Below, one piece after another: positions 1-8,614 of a stretch of 14,532 nt of DNA. Position 1 is the stretch's first letter, and the number at the start of each line of letters is the position of its first letter. The notes beneath the pieces are model-generated. The model searched no databases, was not told the DNA's origin, and worked only from the letters and a program-made list of their open reading frames with translations. The translations under genes were made by a program, and so were the position numbers. Source of the DNA: Methanofastidiosum sp964630765 (lineage in GTDB: Archaea > Methanobacteriota_B > Thermococci > Methanofastidiosales > Methanofastidiosaceae); assembly GCA_964630765.1 (NCBI GenBank), contig CAZVXE010000038.1:1-14532 (forward strand), in the 5' to 3' direction.

Positions 1-2
1 TC

Positions 3-3000
3 CCATACCCTTCTCTTGTAAATGACCTTACTCCTCCAAGAGTAACAAATGTTAATATTGTTCCAGATGGGCAGAATCCATCGGGGTATCAACATCCGTA
101 CGTATGGATTAATGCCAATGGTGGAAAGGTAAATCTATATTCCAATATAAAGGATGCAAGTAGTATTCTCCATGCTGGAGCTAATGTTAAAAAAGACGGC
201 GTTATAGTTGCAGGAACATTTTTGTTTGATGATGGACGTGCGCCAGATAGGATTTCTGGGGATAGTACTTATTCTGCAGAATTGATACTTCCAGGGGAAT
301 TATTAGAAGGAACTTATCAAGTTTCAGTTGAATCAACTGACGAATATGGGAATTATATAGAACGTTCTCTTTTCAATATTGCCGATACACTCTCAACGTA
401 TAAATTTGAACTCAAAAAAGATTTAGTCTCTCCAACAATCTCTGTACCGTTAGCACCTTCAATACTACCACCAACAACAAGTCCTTATGTCAAACTAACT
501 TCTTCAGTTTCAGATGCTTTAAGTGGAATTGATAGGTCAACTTATGGAACTCAAGTTTTGAAATACGAAGGCAATCCTTTGAGAAACGATCCTCACTCTT
601 ATTACCATTATCTAACTTTATCCGAAGGTTCATTTAATTATTCCATAATAACATATGATAAAGCTCAGAATCCTTTAACTCAAAATATTGTAATATTAAA
701 GGATACATCTCCACCAATTATTTCGGAATATATACCTCAAGGAGCAATAACTACTGGTACCCCTGAGATTAGAGTCGATTATAATGACGCCGGTGTAGGA
801 ATACGTGGATCCAGATTGTATCTCGATGGAGTCAATGTCAATGCAAATGTTTCGGGAAGCAGTATGGTTACATATACCCCTCCATCTGATGAAGCTAATG
901 GCAGCCACACAGCTTCGGTGTATGTTGAAGATGATCTGGGCAACTTTTTAGTTTTCCCTTGGAGTTTTGATATTAACGCTTCAGGGCCCCAAGTTACAAT
1001 AACTCAACCACAAAATTTTTTAACTTTCACAAATGCCGTATCTTATCAACTAATAGGTTCTACCTCTACAAATGGAAATGTTAACTTAGATGTAAACTCG
1101 ACAGTATATATCTCCCCTGATGTACCGGGTCCAACTATCAATTTTACTTTTCCTCTTTCAATAGATAAAGTAAACATAGTCAATATTAAAGCTGATGGAG
1201 AACCCATAGGCGATATTAATAATTCTATCTATACTAAGTGGATAATTCAAGATAATACTCCTCCCGCTATTAATTCTATATTGGGAGATATTCAAAAGAT
1301 TAAAACTGGTGGTAGAGCATATGTCACCTTTTCATATATTGAAAAATATCCCGCTTCATATACTATTAAACTATTTAATGGGCCAACTCTCTTAGGACAG
1401 ACTCAAACTGTCATAAACTCTGCAAACGTTGATTATGTTAAAGCAGGAGGAACTCATACAATAATGGGTGCAATTGATATACCAAATACAGTTTCCGATG
1501 GGCTTTACGATATTGAGATAACAATGACCGATCTTGCAGGAAATAGTGATGTAGAAACAGAAGATGACATAATTCAAGTTAAAAATTCTGGGCCTGTTAT
1601 ATCTGGGAAAACACCTGCAAATAATACAACAGCACTTCCTACAGACCCTATTTCAGTGACTATGAAGGATGTAAATGCAGGAGTTGATAGAAACTCAATT
1701 AGGATGTTTATATTAGGACAATCTAATGATAATGTGAGTGTTATTAATCTAGAAGTAACTGATAATCTTGTTATTGGTGCAACTATGGATGGGTATGGGT
1801 ATACAGTAACGTATCAACCGACATGGGCTTGGGAGAATACAAAAAAAATTAATGTTTCAGTTGAGGCATCTGATAAACTTGGGAATAAAACTTCTGACAG
1901 CTGGTATTATATCACAACTTCAGAAGTGCCCATTATAAATAATTTATCGCTTGAAAACAGAGTCCAAGAAGATTCGACAGGCTCTATAACTTTTAATGTA
2001 GAACAGTGCAATAATAAAATTAAAGAAGTTGATATATCTATTGGAAAGCTTGGAAAGATTGTCTATAACGCCTCTAGCACAGATTTAGTTCTCAGAAGAA
2101 CTGCAGATTCTTTACCTGGATCCCCCGCAACAATAACTGGAGTTAACGCAGGTACATGCACAGGAGGAACTTTTTATAGGTATATTTTTAACAACATAAC
2201 ATTTGAAGTTCCAGACTTTGCAGGAGACCTTAATAATAAAGTATTTATTACCGCAATAAATAATGCAGATTGGCAGTCTACTTATGAAACATATATAATA
2301 ACTTCAAAACAAAAATACGTTTCTTCACCAAATACATATTATTACGGAAAATATTCGTGGCTCCCAACATTCCAGGGCTTAGATCTATCAATCGGAAGGG
2401 TATCAAACGAACCTGTTGGATCAGCCTATAAGATTTATGGACAGGTAAATGATGCCCACCGAAATATCCCAGTCATGTATACCGCATGGGAAAAAGTAAA
2501 AACTGGTAACAATATTACCATGCTTCAGTGGTCAGGTGGTCTTTACATAGACAAGGAAGATAACAGGATTGAATGGGATCATGGAAGAATCCCTAGTGTA
2601 TTTAAATTTGATATTGAAGGTCGGCCAGGGTCTGTATGGCCCCCTGGAAGGCCATTCCAAGGAAATAGTTGGCTACTTTTAGATATGGATCTTGGGCTAT
2701 CAGATCGTCAATTTAATCTAGAAAAATCTTCTTTAGAAAATCCTATTGTGAATAGACTTCCAAATGAATTTTCATTATGTACTCACGATTATTTTGATAT
2801 AACTGATACTGGCTGGGCAAATAACAATGTAATAATTAATCTAAAAACATTCCAGAGGATATATCAAGAGAAAGGGGATCCATTACAGGCTCCCAATCCT
2901 TCTGGTAATTTTAGACTAGCAGGAGGAACTATTTTTGCACCTCAAGCAACTGGAGGTCCTGTTCTCTTGATAAAAGAAAGAAGAAATATTTACAATAGCC

Positions 3001-3167
3001 TTGAAGCTACAGCCATTGTTACCTCTTTGGATTTAGATAGATACAAGAATAACAGGAATTCTATGGGCTTAAATATGCATCCAAATGAAGTTTATTCTGG
3101 CGATGCAAGAAGATTACAGCAGAATATTATTGTATATGCATGCGGCCATGAGATATTAATAGATTGA
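3..3167 (+). CDS. Giant Ig-like repeat surface protein (5' end outside window)
   Basis: The frame is open from the first complete codon at position 3, so the true start lies upstream; the TTG at 222 is internal. About 1054 residues are visible. Numbered from position 3, roughly seven Ig-like beta-sandwich units begin near residues 8 (DLTPP), 139, 234 (DTSPP), 327, 417 (DNTPP), 529 and 642. They end in the usual 'D..GN' strand, for example STDEYGN, EDDLGN, TDLAGN and SDKLGN. From about residue 773 to the end there is a distinct domain rich in W, Y and G that I do not recognise. Many N-x-S/T sequons suit a glycosylated archaeal exoprotein. No transmembrane or sorting segment is seen at the C-terminus, which ends in ACGHEILID. 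The stop lies 9 nt before the next ATG, so the gene is probably co-transcribed with the pilin-like genes and encodes an adhesin or scaffold. Whether its missing N-terminus is also pilin-like cannot be seen. Ig fold: confident; role: inferred. Confidence 0.85.
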   Translation, partial: PYPSLVNDLTPPRVTNVNIVPDGQNPSGYQHPYVWINANGGKVNLYSNIKDASSILHAGANVKKDGVIVAGTFLFDDGRAPDRISGDSTYSAELILPGELLEGTYQVSVESTDEYGNYIERSLFNIADTLSTYKFELKKDLVSPTISVPLAPSILPPTTSPYVKLTSSVSDALSGIDRSTYGTQVLKYEGNPLRNDPHSYYHYLTLSEGSFNYSIITYDKAQNPLTQNIVILKDTSPPIISEYIPQGAITTGTPEIRVDYNDAGVGIRGSRLYLDGVNVNANVSGSSMVTYTPPSDEANGSHTASVYVEDDLGNFLVFPWSFDINASGPQVTITQPQNFLTFTNAVSYQLIGSTSTNGNVNLDVNSTVYISPDVPGPTINFTFPLSIDKVNIVNIKADGEPIGDINNSIYTKWIIQDNTPPAINSILGDIQKIKTGGRAYVTFSYIEKYPASYTIKLFNGPTLLGQTQTVINSANVDYVKAGGTHTIMGAIDIPNTVSDGLYDIEITMTDLAGNSDVETEDDIIQVKNSGPVISGKTPANNTTALPTDPISVTMKDVNAGVDRNSIRMFILGQSNDNVSVINLEVTDNLVIGATMDGYGYTVTYQPTWAWENTKKINVSVEASDKLGNKTSDSWYYITTSEVPIINNLSLENRVQEDSTGSITFNVEQCNNKIKEVDISIGKLGKIVYNASSTDLVLRRTADSLPGSPATITGVNAGTCTGGTFYRYIFNNITFEVPDFAGDLNNKVFITAINNADWQSTYETYIITSKQKYVSSPNTYYYGKYSWLPTFQGLDLSIGRVSNEPVGSAYKIYGQVNDAHRNIPVMYTAWEKVKTGNNITMLQWSGGLYIDKEDNRIEWDHGRIPSVFKFDIEGRPGSVWPPGRPFQGNSWLLLDMDLGLSDRQFNLEKSSLENPIVNRLPNEFSLCTHDYFDITDTGWANNNVIINLKTFQRIYQEKGDPLQAPNPSGNFRLAGGTIFAPQATGGPVLLIKERRNIYNSLEATAIVTSLDLDRYKNNRNSMGLNMHPNEVYSGDARRLQQNIIVYACGHEILID

Positions 3168-3176
3168 GATGTGCAC

Positions 3177-6100
3177 ATGAAAAAAAGATGTATATTCAAT
3201 AATAATTTTATTAAATCTAAAAAAGCGCAAATGCATGTAGTCATGGCCATAATGTTAATTGCTATATTGCTAGCAACTGTTGTATTCTTTTGGAGAACAT
3301 CTGAAGATTTTTCTCAAAGTTATTCTAAAAATATAGATGAAAAAAGTTTTCAAAATATAGCTACGTATATAGAAAATACGGTAGCTCACAACGAAATTGC
3401 TTGGATTGAAAGAACGCTTGTTCAGACTAATATGGTCATACCTTTGACTTATGATGGCCAGAAATATATCGGGGAAAATGAATTTTTTAGAATTGAATAT
3501 AATACTTCAAAACCTAATCTATTATCCTTGTCTTCAAAAGACATATTGGCAGAAATTAAAGACACAAAGAACGTATACTTAAATACAAGATTTTATATTG
3601 ATGGCAATTATAATATTTACTCCAATCCAACAATTCCTGCATTAAAAGACAAAAATATAATAGGCGATTTCTTTTTGTTTAAGATTGAACCGATGGTATC
3701 AGGAAGAAGTCAGGAATACATAGTTCATCTGACTCCTACGTTCAAATCTGCAGTAATCGGAGATGCGGGTCAACCACCTGAATCTCTGGCAAAATCTTGT
3801 TTTCTTTTAGAATATCCTAAGAGTAATTGGAGCGAATATTATAATAGTGATGAAAATACTTATTCAGTTTATCCTTCAAACTATTTTATAGTCAATTCAA
3901 AAGATAATGGAATTGACGGTAGATATATTAATTATTATACTAATATTTTCATCCCTTCTGATTCTGAGATGATTGACTCATTATCTGAAAGTTCCACTAA
4001 AGACATCTTGAATAACTACATAAAAAGTGGTGGTTCATTAATAATGCTTTCACAAACTCCAACGCAAAAAAAGAAATATGATTTTCTTCCAGTCAACATT
4101 ACATTTGACATAGGTAAATATGATACCATTGGAGTTTCAAAACAACACAATATTACCCAGAACTTAGAACCTTATGAAATTGCTGGAAGTTATTATTCTG
4201 CAAATGCAACAATACTTGACCCTTTTGTCGATGGTCCAGCAAATGAAATTTTATTAAGAGAGGTACCTTATTCGCCATACCTTAATAACAATCCTTCTCT
4301 AATTCTTTCGAATTGGGGGGCAGGTAAAGTAGTTGCGACTACCATTCCCATTGATACAAAATCAGTACTTGATACAAAAGTAAGGGTATGTAAATGGTGG
4401 GATCCCGGTGTGCTTGGACAAGGCTACGACTGGCATTTTAGAAGGCTTGTAATTGTCGATTCAGGTAATTTTACTAGAGTTAATGAACCAATAGAAATAG
4501 TAATTGATCCAACAGCAGATATTAACGAACTTGCTAAAGAAGAGTTTTTAGAACTAGAAAATATACATCTAGATTTAAATTCAATTCGGGTAGTTGAACT
4601 TTTAGAACCTGATTATTGTTCAAATAAAGTTTCCATACCTAGTCAAAGTTATATGTATAGGCCAAATCTAGAGCACCCAAGATATCAATGCGCACCACTA
4701 GATACTCTTACGCACACTTTATTTTTTGAGTTAGATAAACCTGCTAATATCAAAGTAGTCATGACCTTGCCTACTACTTCTTATTCTAAAGATGAACAAA
4801 ACATAAATAATGAAATTAGAGTAAAAGTAAATAATGTTTCAGTCACGGATCCAATTGATTTCCAAACTGAATACGAAATAGCAAATAATAGGCCCGCAGC
4901 AGGATATTGGAATGCACAGGATGGAACTTGTAGTGGGGGACAAGGATGCTTAGGGCCGAGACATTATGAAATTGAAATCCCCGATAAATATTTTCATAAA
5001 GGTGACAATAAAATAGCCCTCTCTATGGAACATTTAACGGGCGACCCTCCATTACCACCATCATGGCAGAATGACTGGGCAGATTCATTAACCTGGTATA
5101 GGAATGTAGAATTTACTGTATATTATTATAACGAAACCAACTCCTCTTATGAATTGACTTGGAAAGAATATCAACCAATGCACGTTTATTTTTCGATGGG
5201 CGCCACCGCCACACATTCTGGCGAAACACCTGGAACTTCTAATTCAGTCACGCCTAAAGGAAGCAAAAGATATTATGAAATTTATTTTGATATTGAAAAT
5301 ACAAATCCTTCAAATAATAAACCTATCCCCATATATAGAACAGAATCCGATTTAGTTTCTTTTTTGTCATCATGGGGGTCACCTAAATACATTGATAGAG
5401 AGCCTTCTTTTCCTTCAATATCTGGTATTCCAAGTATGGTCTACCCGCATATTCAAAATATTTCCTCGCCCTCTACAAAAGACATCGACGGAGATGGAGA
5501 TATAGATATTATAATTGGTCTTAGAGATGGAAACATTGCCTTAATTGATGGCCCAACTGGAAATATAATTTGGAAAAAACCATTTGATAAACCTAGCGAG
5601 CCAACTGGAAATAATCCTGTTACTGCTTATGGGCTGGCAATTGTGGGCTCACCTGCAGTTGTAGATATTGATAATGACGATTTATATGAGATAATCGGGG
5701 GAAGTGTTAATTTTGTTGCTGTCATAAATACAAGTGGCAATAATAGATATGTAAATTTGTCGCTTGGAGATACAAATATTACGGTTCTTGATAATAATGG
5801 AAATCCAAAATGGAAAGTGCCCGTAATAGGTAGTGTAGTTTCTGCTCCCGCTATTGCCGATATCAATAACGATGGATATAAAGATATTGTTGTTCAAACT
5901 TTACAGGCCACAGGAATAAGGTATCAATGGTATGATCGCCCTAATATACGTATAAGAATTAATCCTTCTTCAGATTATGACAATAGAACTGTTACCTTAA
6001 CTAATCGTCTTTATGTCATTTCAGGTAATCCCAATCCGGATGGATCGCACAGTATTTTGTGGTCTGCAATCGAATCCCCTGGTGGAACATATCGTCTAAA

Positions 6101-7679
6101 ATATTTTATTCCGAATCCTGTCAATTCAAATAGGCTTGATTTGATGTTTCCAAGTTCTTCGCCAGCGGTTGGTGACCTTGATGGAAATGACAATGGATTG
6201 CTTGAAATAGTAATGGGGAACGTAGATGGATATGCCTATAAATATGAAAATTCAGGCCCACCAAATAGAACAAAATCATCAATTTCGTCCAGTATAACTG
6301 GAGATTTTTCAGCTTTATTGGGTTATATTGTTTCATCTCCAACTATAACAAGAACGGACAATCAAAAAAATCATGACGATGCTATTTTTTCTTTCCTAAG
6401 AGATGGCGGAGACCAATTGTATATTTATATTTTAGATGGTCAAACTTTTATCCATACAGAAATCACTGAAATCAATGATCAAGCTGCAAAACATCCGGCT
6501 GGCCATCCTGTGGTGCATTGGCCAGAGGGCTACCACCACAGAGGCCCACAAGTTACCATACCTATGGGCAATTACATTTGTATTGAACATCTTGCACAAA
6601 CCCATACTGTGTTTGGAAATATCACTCAAGCAGGTACTACTAACAGAACACAATCTTATGCAACACCTGTAATAATTGAATCTAACAGATATAGCACGGA
6701 TATCAGAACTCGTGAAACTGGCAGATTTGATATTATTCTTGGTGCAGAAAATGGTTATTTATATTCTCATGCTTATACTGATACAGACGGAGGAACTGAT
6801 GAAGGAAATAATGAAGCCCAAATTAGTTTTGATAATAAAATAAAAAGACTCTGGACATATTATCAAGGTAGCCCTATTAGGTCTTCAGTTGCTGTTGATG
6901 ATATCGATAACGATGGTAAATCAGAAGTTATTTTTATTGCTGAAGATGGCACTCTTTCTGCACTCAAAATATCCGATAATTATAGTTCCTGGAATACTGA
7001 AAGAGGAAACCTTTATAGAACAGGAGATACAAAAACAAAGAATAATTTACCTACATATACAATGGCATTAACTGAAAATATCGATTATGGGGATAGTCTA
7101 GATCCTTATGACGATAAATTTAGAGTTAATGCCGATTTTAATCTTTCATATCCAAATGATATTAATAGATTTGACGCTTATATTAATGATAACTGGATTA
7201 AAATAGATGCAAATCATAATAACGATGTATCTGATGAGTTAGTTTTATATAAAAAAGATTTAACTCGATTGAATCTAGAAACTTACGAAGGTAGGTTAGT
7301 TGATAAAAATTACCAAATAGAATCAATATTTGGAGATATTATAAAAGGCGAATATATTGTAACTTACTTTGATAGAGGAATTATAAAACTTTTCAACAAC
7401 ATTATGGCATATACCTCTGCACCAACAAAAAATATCCAAATTGAAGAAGGAATTTGGGTAAATCTAGATTTACCAAATACAATTGGTACAAGAGAATATA
7501 TTATTGAGGGAACTGGAACTTATTTAACGATTTATGATCCTTATAATGCAGACGTTAAATACATTAAAGAACTTAGGGGAATGAAGATATACGGGACAAT
7601 CTCAAGTTCTTCAAAAAATAAATATGTTGTTATAACTAGCTATGGTGCTTATTTGTCGCCTAATCCACAGGAGGGTTAA
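3177..7679 (+). CDS. Giant pilin-like protein with FG-GAP beta-propeller
   Basis: About 1500 aa. The N-terminus has a basic stretch and KSKKAQ (residues 13-18), then a ~21-residue hydrophobic helix (19-39): an archaeal class III leader, probably cut before Gln18, but without the usual Glu at +5. A pilin-like stalk follows (about 40-185). Residues ~190-428 include YIKSGGSLIML and GAGKVVATTIPID, resembling ThuA/amidotransferase-like folds; no catalytic triad was identified. Residues ~510-651 are beta-rich and possibly carbohydrate-binding. Residues ~758-1288 form a beta-propeller with calcium-type FG-GAP motifs at 769 (DIDGDGDID), 829, 894 (ADINNDGYKD), 999 and 1241 (DDIDNDGKSE), and a closing W...RGNLYRTG at 1272-1283. 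A further domain of about 200 residues ends the protein. I chose the ATG at 3177 because TGAG at 3165-3168 is suitably spaced; the GTG at 3171 would add two residues. It is probably a surface adhesin or tip subunit handled by the ATPase and platform encoded downstream. Architecture is well supported; binding target is unknown. Confidence 0.88.
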   Translation: MKKRCIFNNNFIKSKKAQMHVVMAIMLIAILLATVVFFWRTSEDFSQSYSKNIDEKSFQNIATYIENTVAHNEIAWIERTLVQTNMVIPLTYDGQKYIGENEFFRIEYNTSKPNLLSLSSKDILAEIKDTKNVYLNTRFYIDGNYNIYSNPTIPALKDKNIIGDFFLFKIEPMVSGRSQEYIVHLTPTFKSAVIGDAGQPPESLAKSCFLLEYPKSNWSEYYNSDENTYSVYPSNYFIVNSKDNGIDGRYINYYTNIFIPSDSEMIDSLSESSTKDILNNYIKSGGSLIMLSQTPTQKKKYDFLPVNITFDIGKYDTIGVSKQHNITQNLEPYEIAGSYYSANATILDPFVDGPANEILLREVPYSPYLNNNPSLILSNWGAGKVVATTIPIDTKSVLDTKVRVCKWWDPGVLGQGYDWHFRRLVIVDSGNFTRVNEPIEIVIDPTADINELAKEEFLELENIHLDLNSIRVVELLEPDYCSNKVSIPSQSYMYRPNLEHPRYQCAPLDTLTHTLFFELDKPANIKVVMTLPTTSYSKDEQNINNEIRVKVNNVSVTDPIDFQTEYEIANNRPAAGYWNAQDGTCSGGQGCLGPRHYEIEIPDKYFHKGDNKIALSMEHLTGDPPLPPSWQNDWADSLTWYRNVEFTVYYYNETNSSYELTWKEYQPMHVYFSMGATATHSGETPGTSNSVTPKGSKRYYEIYFDIENTNPSNNKPIPIYRTESDLVSFLSSWGSPKYIDREPSFPSISGIPSMVYPHIQNISSPSTKDIDGDGDIDIIIGLRDGNIALIDGPTGNIIWKKPFDKPSEPTGNNPVTAYGLAIVGSPAVVDIDNDDLYEIIGGSVNFVAVINTSGNNRYVNLSLGDTNITVLDNNGNPKWKVPVIGSVVSAPAIADINNDGYKDIVVQTLQATGIRYQWYDRPNIRIRINPSSDYDNRTVTLTNRLYVISGNPNPDGSHSILWSAIESPGGTYRLKYFIPNPVNSNRLDLMFPSSSPAVGDLDGNDNGLLEIVMGNVDGYAYKYENSGPPNRTKSSISSSITGDFSALLGYIVSSPTITRTDNQKNHDDAIFSFLRDGGDQLYIYILDGQTFIHTEITEINDQAAKHPAGHPVVHWPEGYHHRGPQVTIPMGNYICIEHLAQTHTVFGNITQAGTTNRTQSYATPVIIESNRYSTDIRTRETGRFDIILGAENGYLYSHAYTDTDGGTDEGNNEAQISFDNKIKRLWTYYQGSPIRSSVAVDDIDNDGKSEVIFIAEDGTLSALKISDNYSSWNTERGNLYRTGDTKTKNNLPTYTMALTENIDYGDSLDPYDDKFRVNADFNLSYPNDINRFDAYINDNWIKIDANHNNDVSDELVLYKKDLTRLNLETYEGRLVDKNYQIESIFGDIIKGEYIVTYFDRGIIKLFNNIMAYTSAPTKNIQIEEGIWVNLDLPNTIGTREYIIEGTGTYLTIYDPYNADVKYIKELRGMKIYGTISSSSKNKYVVITSYGAYLSPNPQEG
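5448..7040 (+). other. FG-GAP/VCBS-type beta-propeller region
   Basis: This is the propeller part of the giant pilin-like protein. At least five blades carry a D-x-D-x-D-G-like calcium loop followed by a short hydrophobic strand and often 'DG.....D' (for example RDGNIALIDGPTGNIIW). Another blade (GRFDIILGAENGYLYSH) has lost most of the acidic loop. The closing W...RGN..RTG sequence is typical of the end of such propellers. Known propellers of this type in integrin alpha chains and bacterial adhesins bind protein or sugar ligands; the ligand here is unknown. Confidence 0.8.
7669..7675 (+). promoter_or_regulatory. Strong Shine-Dalgarno that sets an ATA start
   Basis: AGGAGGG lies inside the last codons of the preceding gene and ends 6 nt before the ATA at 7682. 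It is among the best ribosome-binding sites in the window. No ATG, GTG or TTG lies at the matching distance in the downstream frame, so this site argues that translation begins at ATA. Confidence 0.7.
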
Positions 7680-7681
7680 AA

Positions 7682-8614
7682 ATAAAAATCTTATTTAGAT
7701 TTAAAAAGTCTAGAAAAGGGCAAGATATAATTGACAATATAGTTGCCCTTGGGATATTTACCATAGCTTTTCTTTATGTAGTGTATATTGCTGCAAATTC
7801 ATTGAATCCTTATCTTGAAAAAACTGAATATGTAGATGTGCAACTGACTGCAATTACTTCTATAGAAAAAATAATGTCTGATCCAACTTATGGTCTTGTT
7901 TCAAGAAATCATGTGTTATCCTATGACAAAATGGTTGACTTTGTAGCAAATGAAGATACTTCTAGATATCCAATATGTCCTCTTGAAACTTCAACTAATA
8001 GTTATATTTCACTATTAAGAAAACTTGGATTATTAGACTATTCAAATAAAAAATCTGTTTATGATCTTCAGATAGTAATATCTTCTACCCATACAGAAGT
8101 CAACACTATAGCTACAATGACGCAGAGTGATATCGATGAATACAATTATTCACTTCCCGATGGGTCTTCTCCCAATGATACACACCCTCCACATTTTAAT
8201 ACTGAACCCACGTCTCTAGGAATTAGATATTATGAATTCTTAGTGGTAGATGAAGATAATAACAGTGAATATGATCATCTTTTTATTGATATAAATATGA
8301 ACAAAGATTTTCAAGACGAAGTTACAAATGAGATTTACGGCCGTGATGAAAACAATAATCCAAAGTCGGGATTTATTAAGGGTGATAATTTCATACTTGA
8401 TTCTAGAAGCTATATAGTTACAGACATCTTTAAATCAGGAGATGGAGCACAGATTCTGAATATTGACGCAGCTGATATAATTATGGGCGCAAATAGAAGT
8501 TATTCAAATATAGTTCTTGTCATATCTAGACTTGTCTTAGTGGAAGAATTTGGAAACTTATCCGAAAAGAGACTTACTTTGATTTTGTGGGAGGGAAATA
8601 GATTATGCTCATGA
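7682..8614 (+). CDS. Pilin-like surface protein with apparent ATA start
   Basis: About 310 aa if read from ATA at 7682. This frame is closed by TAA at 7661-7663, and no ATG/GTG/TTG occurs before GTG at 7781. Starting at 7781 would lose the basic leader KKSRKGQ (8-14) and most of the hydrophobic helix (15-36), which are exactly what defines an archaeal class III prepilin. Cleavage before Gln14 would put Asp18 at +5, close to the classical Glu5. The mature part is acidic. It includes a D-x-N-rich segment near 190-225 (possible calcium loops) and GDNFILDSRSYIVTDI (234-249), a module shared with the next two proteins. The gene sits 2 nt after the previous stop and overlaps the next gene by 10 nt. 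It is probably a minor pilin or pseudopilin of the same structure. Alternatives for the start are a point error in the sequence (ATG read as ATA) or a frameshift fusion to the upstream protein, which I think is less likely. Confidence 0.82.
   Translation: MKILFRFKKSRKGQDIIDNIVALGIFTIAFLYVVYIAANSLNPYLEKTEYVDVQLTAITSIEKIMSDPTYGLVSRNHVLSYDKMVDFVANEDTSRYPICPLETSTNSYISLLRKLGLLDYSNKKSVYDLQIVISSTHTEVNTIATMTQSDIDEYNYSLPDGSSPNDTHPPHFNTEPTSLGIRYYEFLVVDEDNNSEYDHLFIDINMNKDFQDEVTNEIYGRDENNNPKSGFIKGDNFILDSRSYIVTDIFKSGDGAQILNIDAADIIMGANRSYSNIVLVISRLVLVEEFGNLSEKRLTLILWEGNRLCS
8381..8428 (+). repeat. Single copy of the shared 'GD.F.L....Y.V..I' module
   Basis: It encodes GDNFILDSRSYIVTDI near the C-terminus of the 310-aa pilin-like protein. 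It matches the first module of the 794-aa protein (EGNVFLLDNYLIKITDI) in the glycine, the F-x-L-D core and the ending I-T-D-I or V-T-D-I. This is protein-level similarity only; the DNA is not an obvious repeat. Confidence 0.6.
8589..8595 (+). promoter_or_regulatory. Shine-Dalgarno for the 384-aa pilin-like gene
   Basis: GGGAGGG lies 9 nt before the ATG at 8605 and 15 nt before the ATG at 8611. The spacing favours 8605. The ATGA start-stop overlap and the MNNKS beginning shared with the next gene favour 8611. The two starts differ by only two residues. Confidence 0.6.

Noticed and set aside
222..3167. TTG at 222 as the start of the Ig-repeat gene
   Set aside because: The same frame is open without a stop back to position 3 and encodes another Ig-like unit (DLTPPRVTNV), so the TTG is internal and the gene begins outside the window.
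7660..7690. Frameshift fusing the 1500-aa protein to the following gene
   Set aside because: The upstream protein ends at a normal TAA, and the downstream frame opens with its own basic leader and Shine-Dalgarno. A fusion would bury a prepilin leader in mid-protein.
7781..8614. GTG at 7781 as the start of the 310-aa gene
   Set aside because: It falls inside the hydrophobic helix, removes the class III leader, has no Shine-Dalgarno and leaves an unexplained 100-nt gap behind a strong one.
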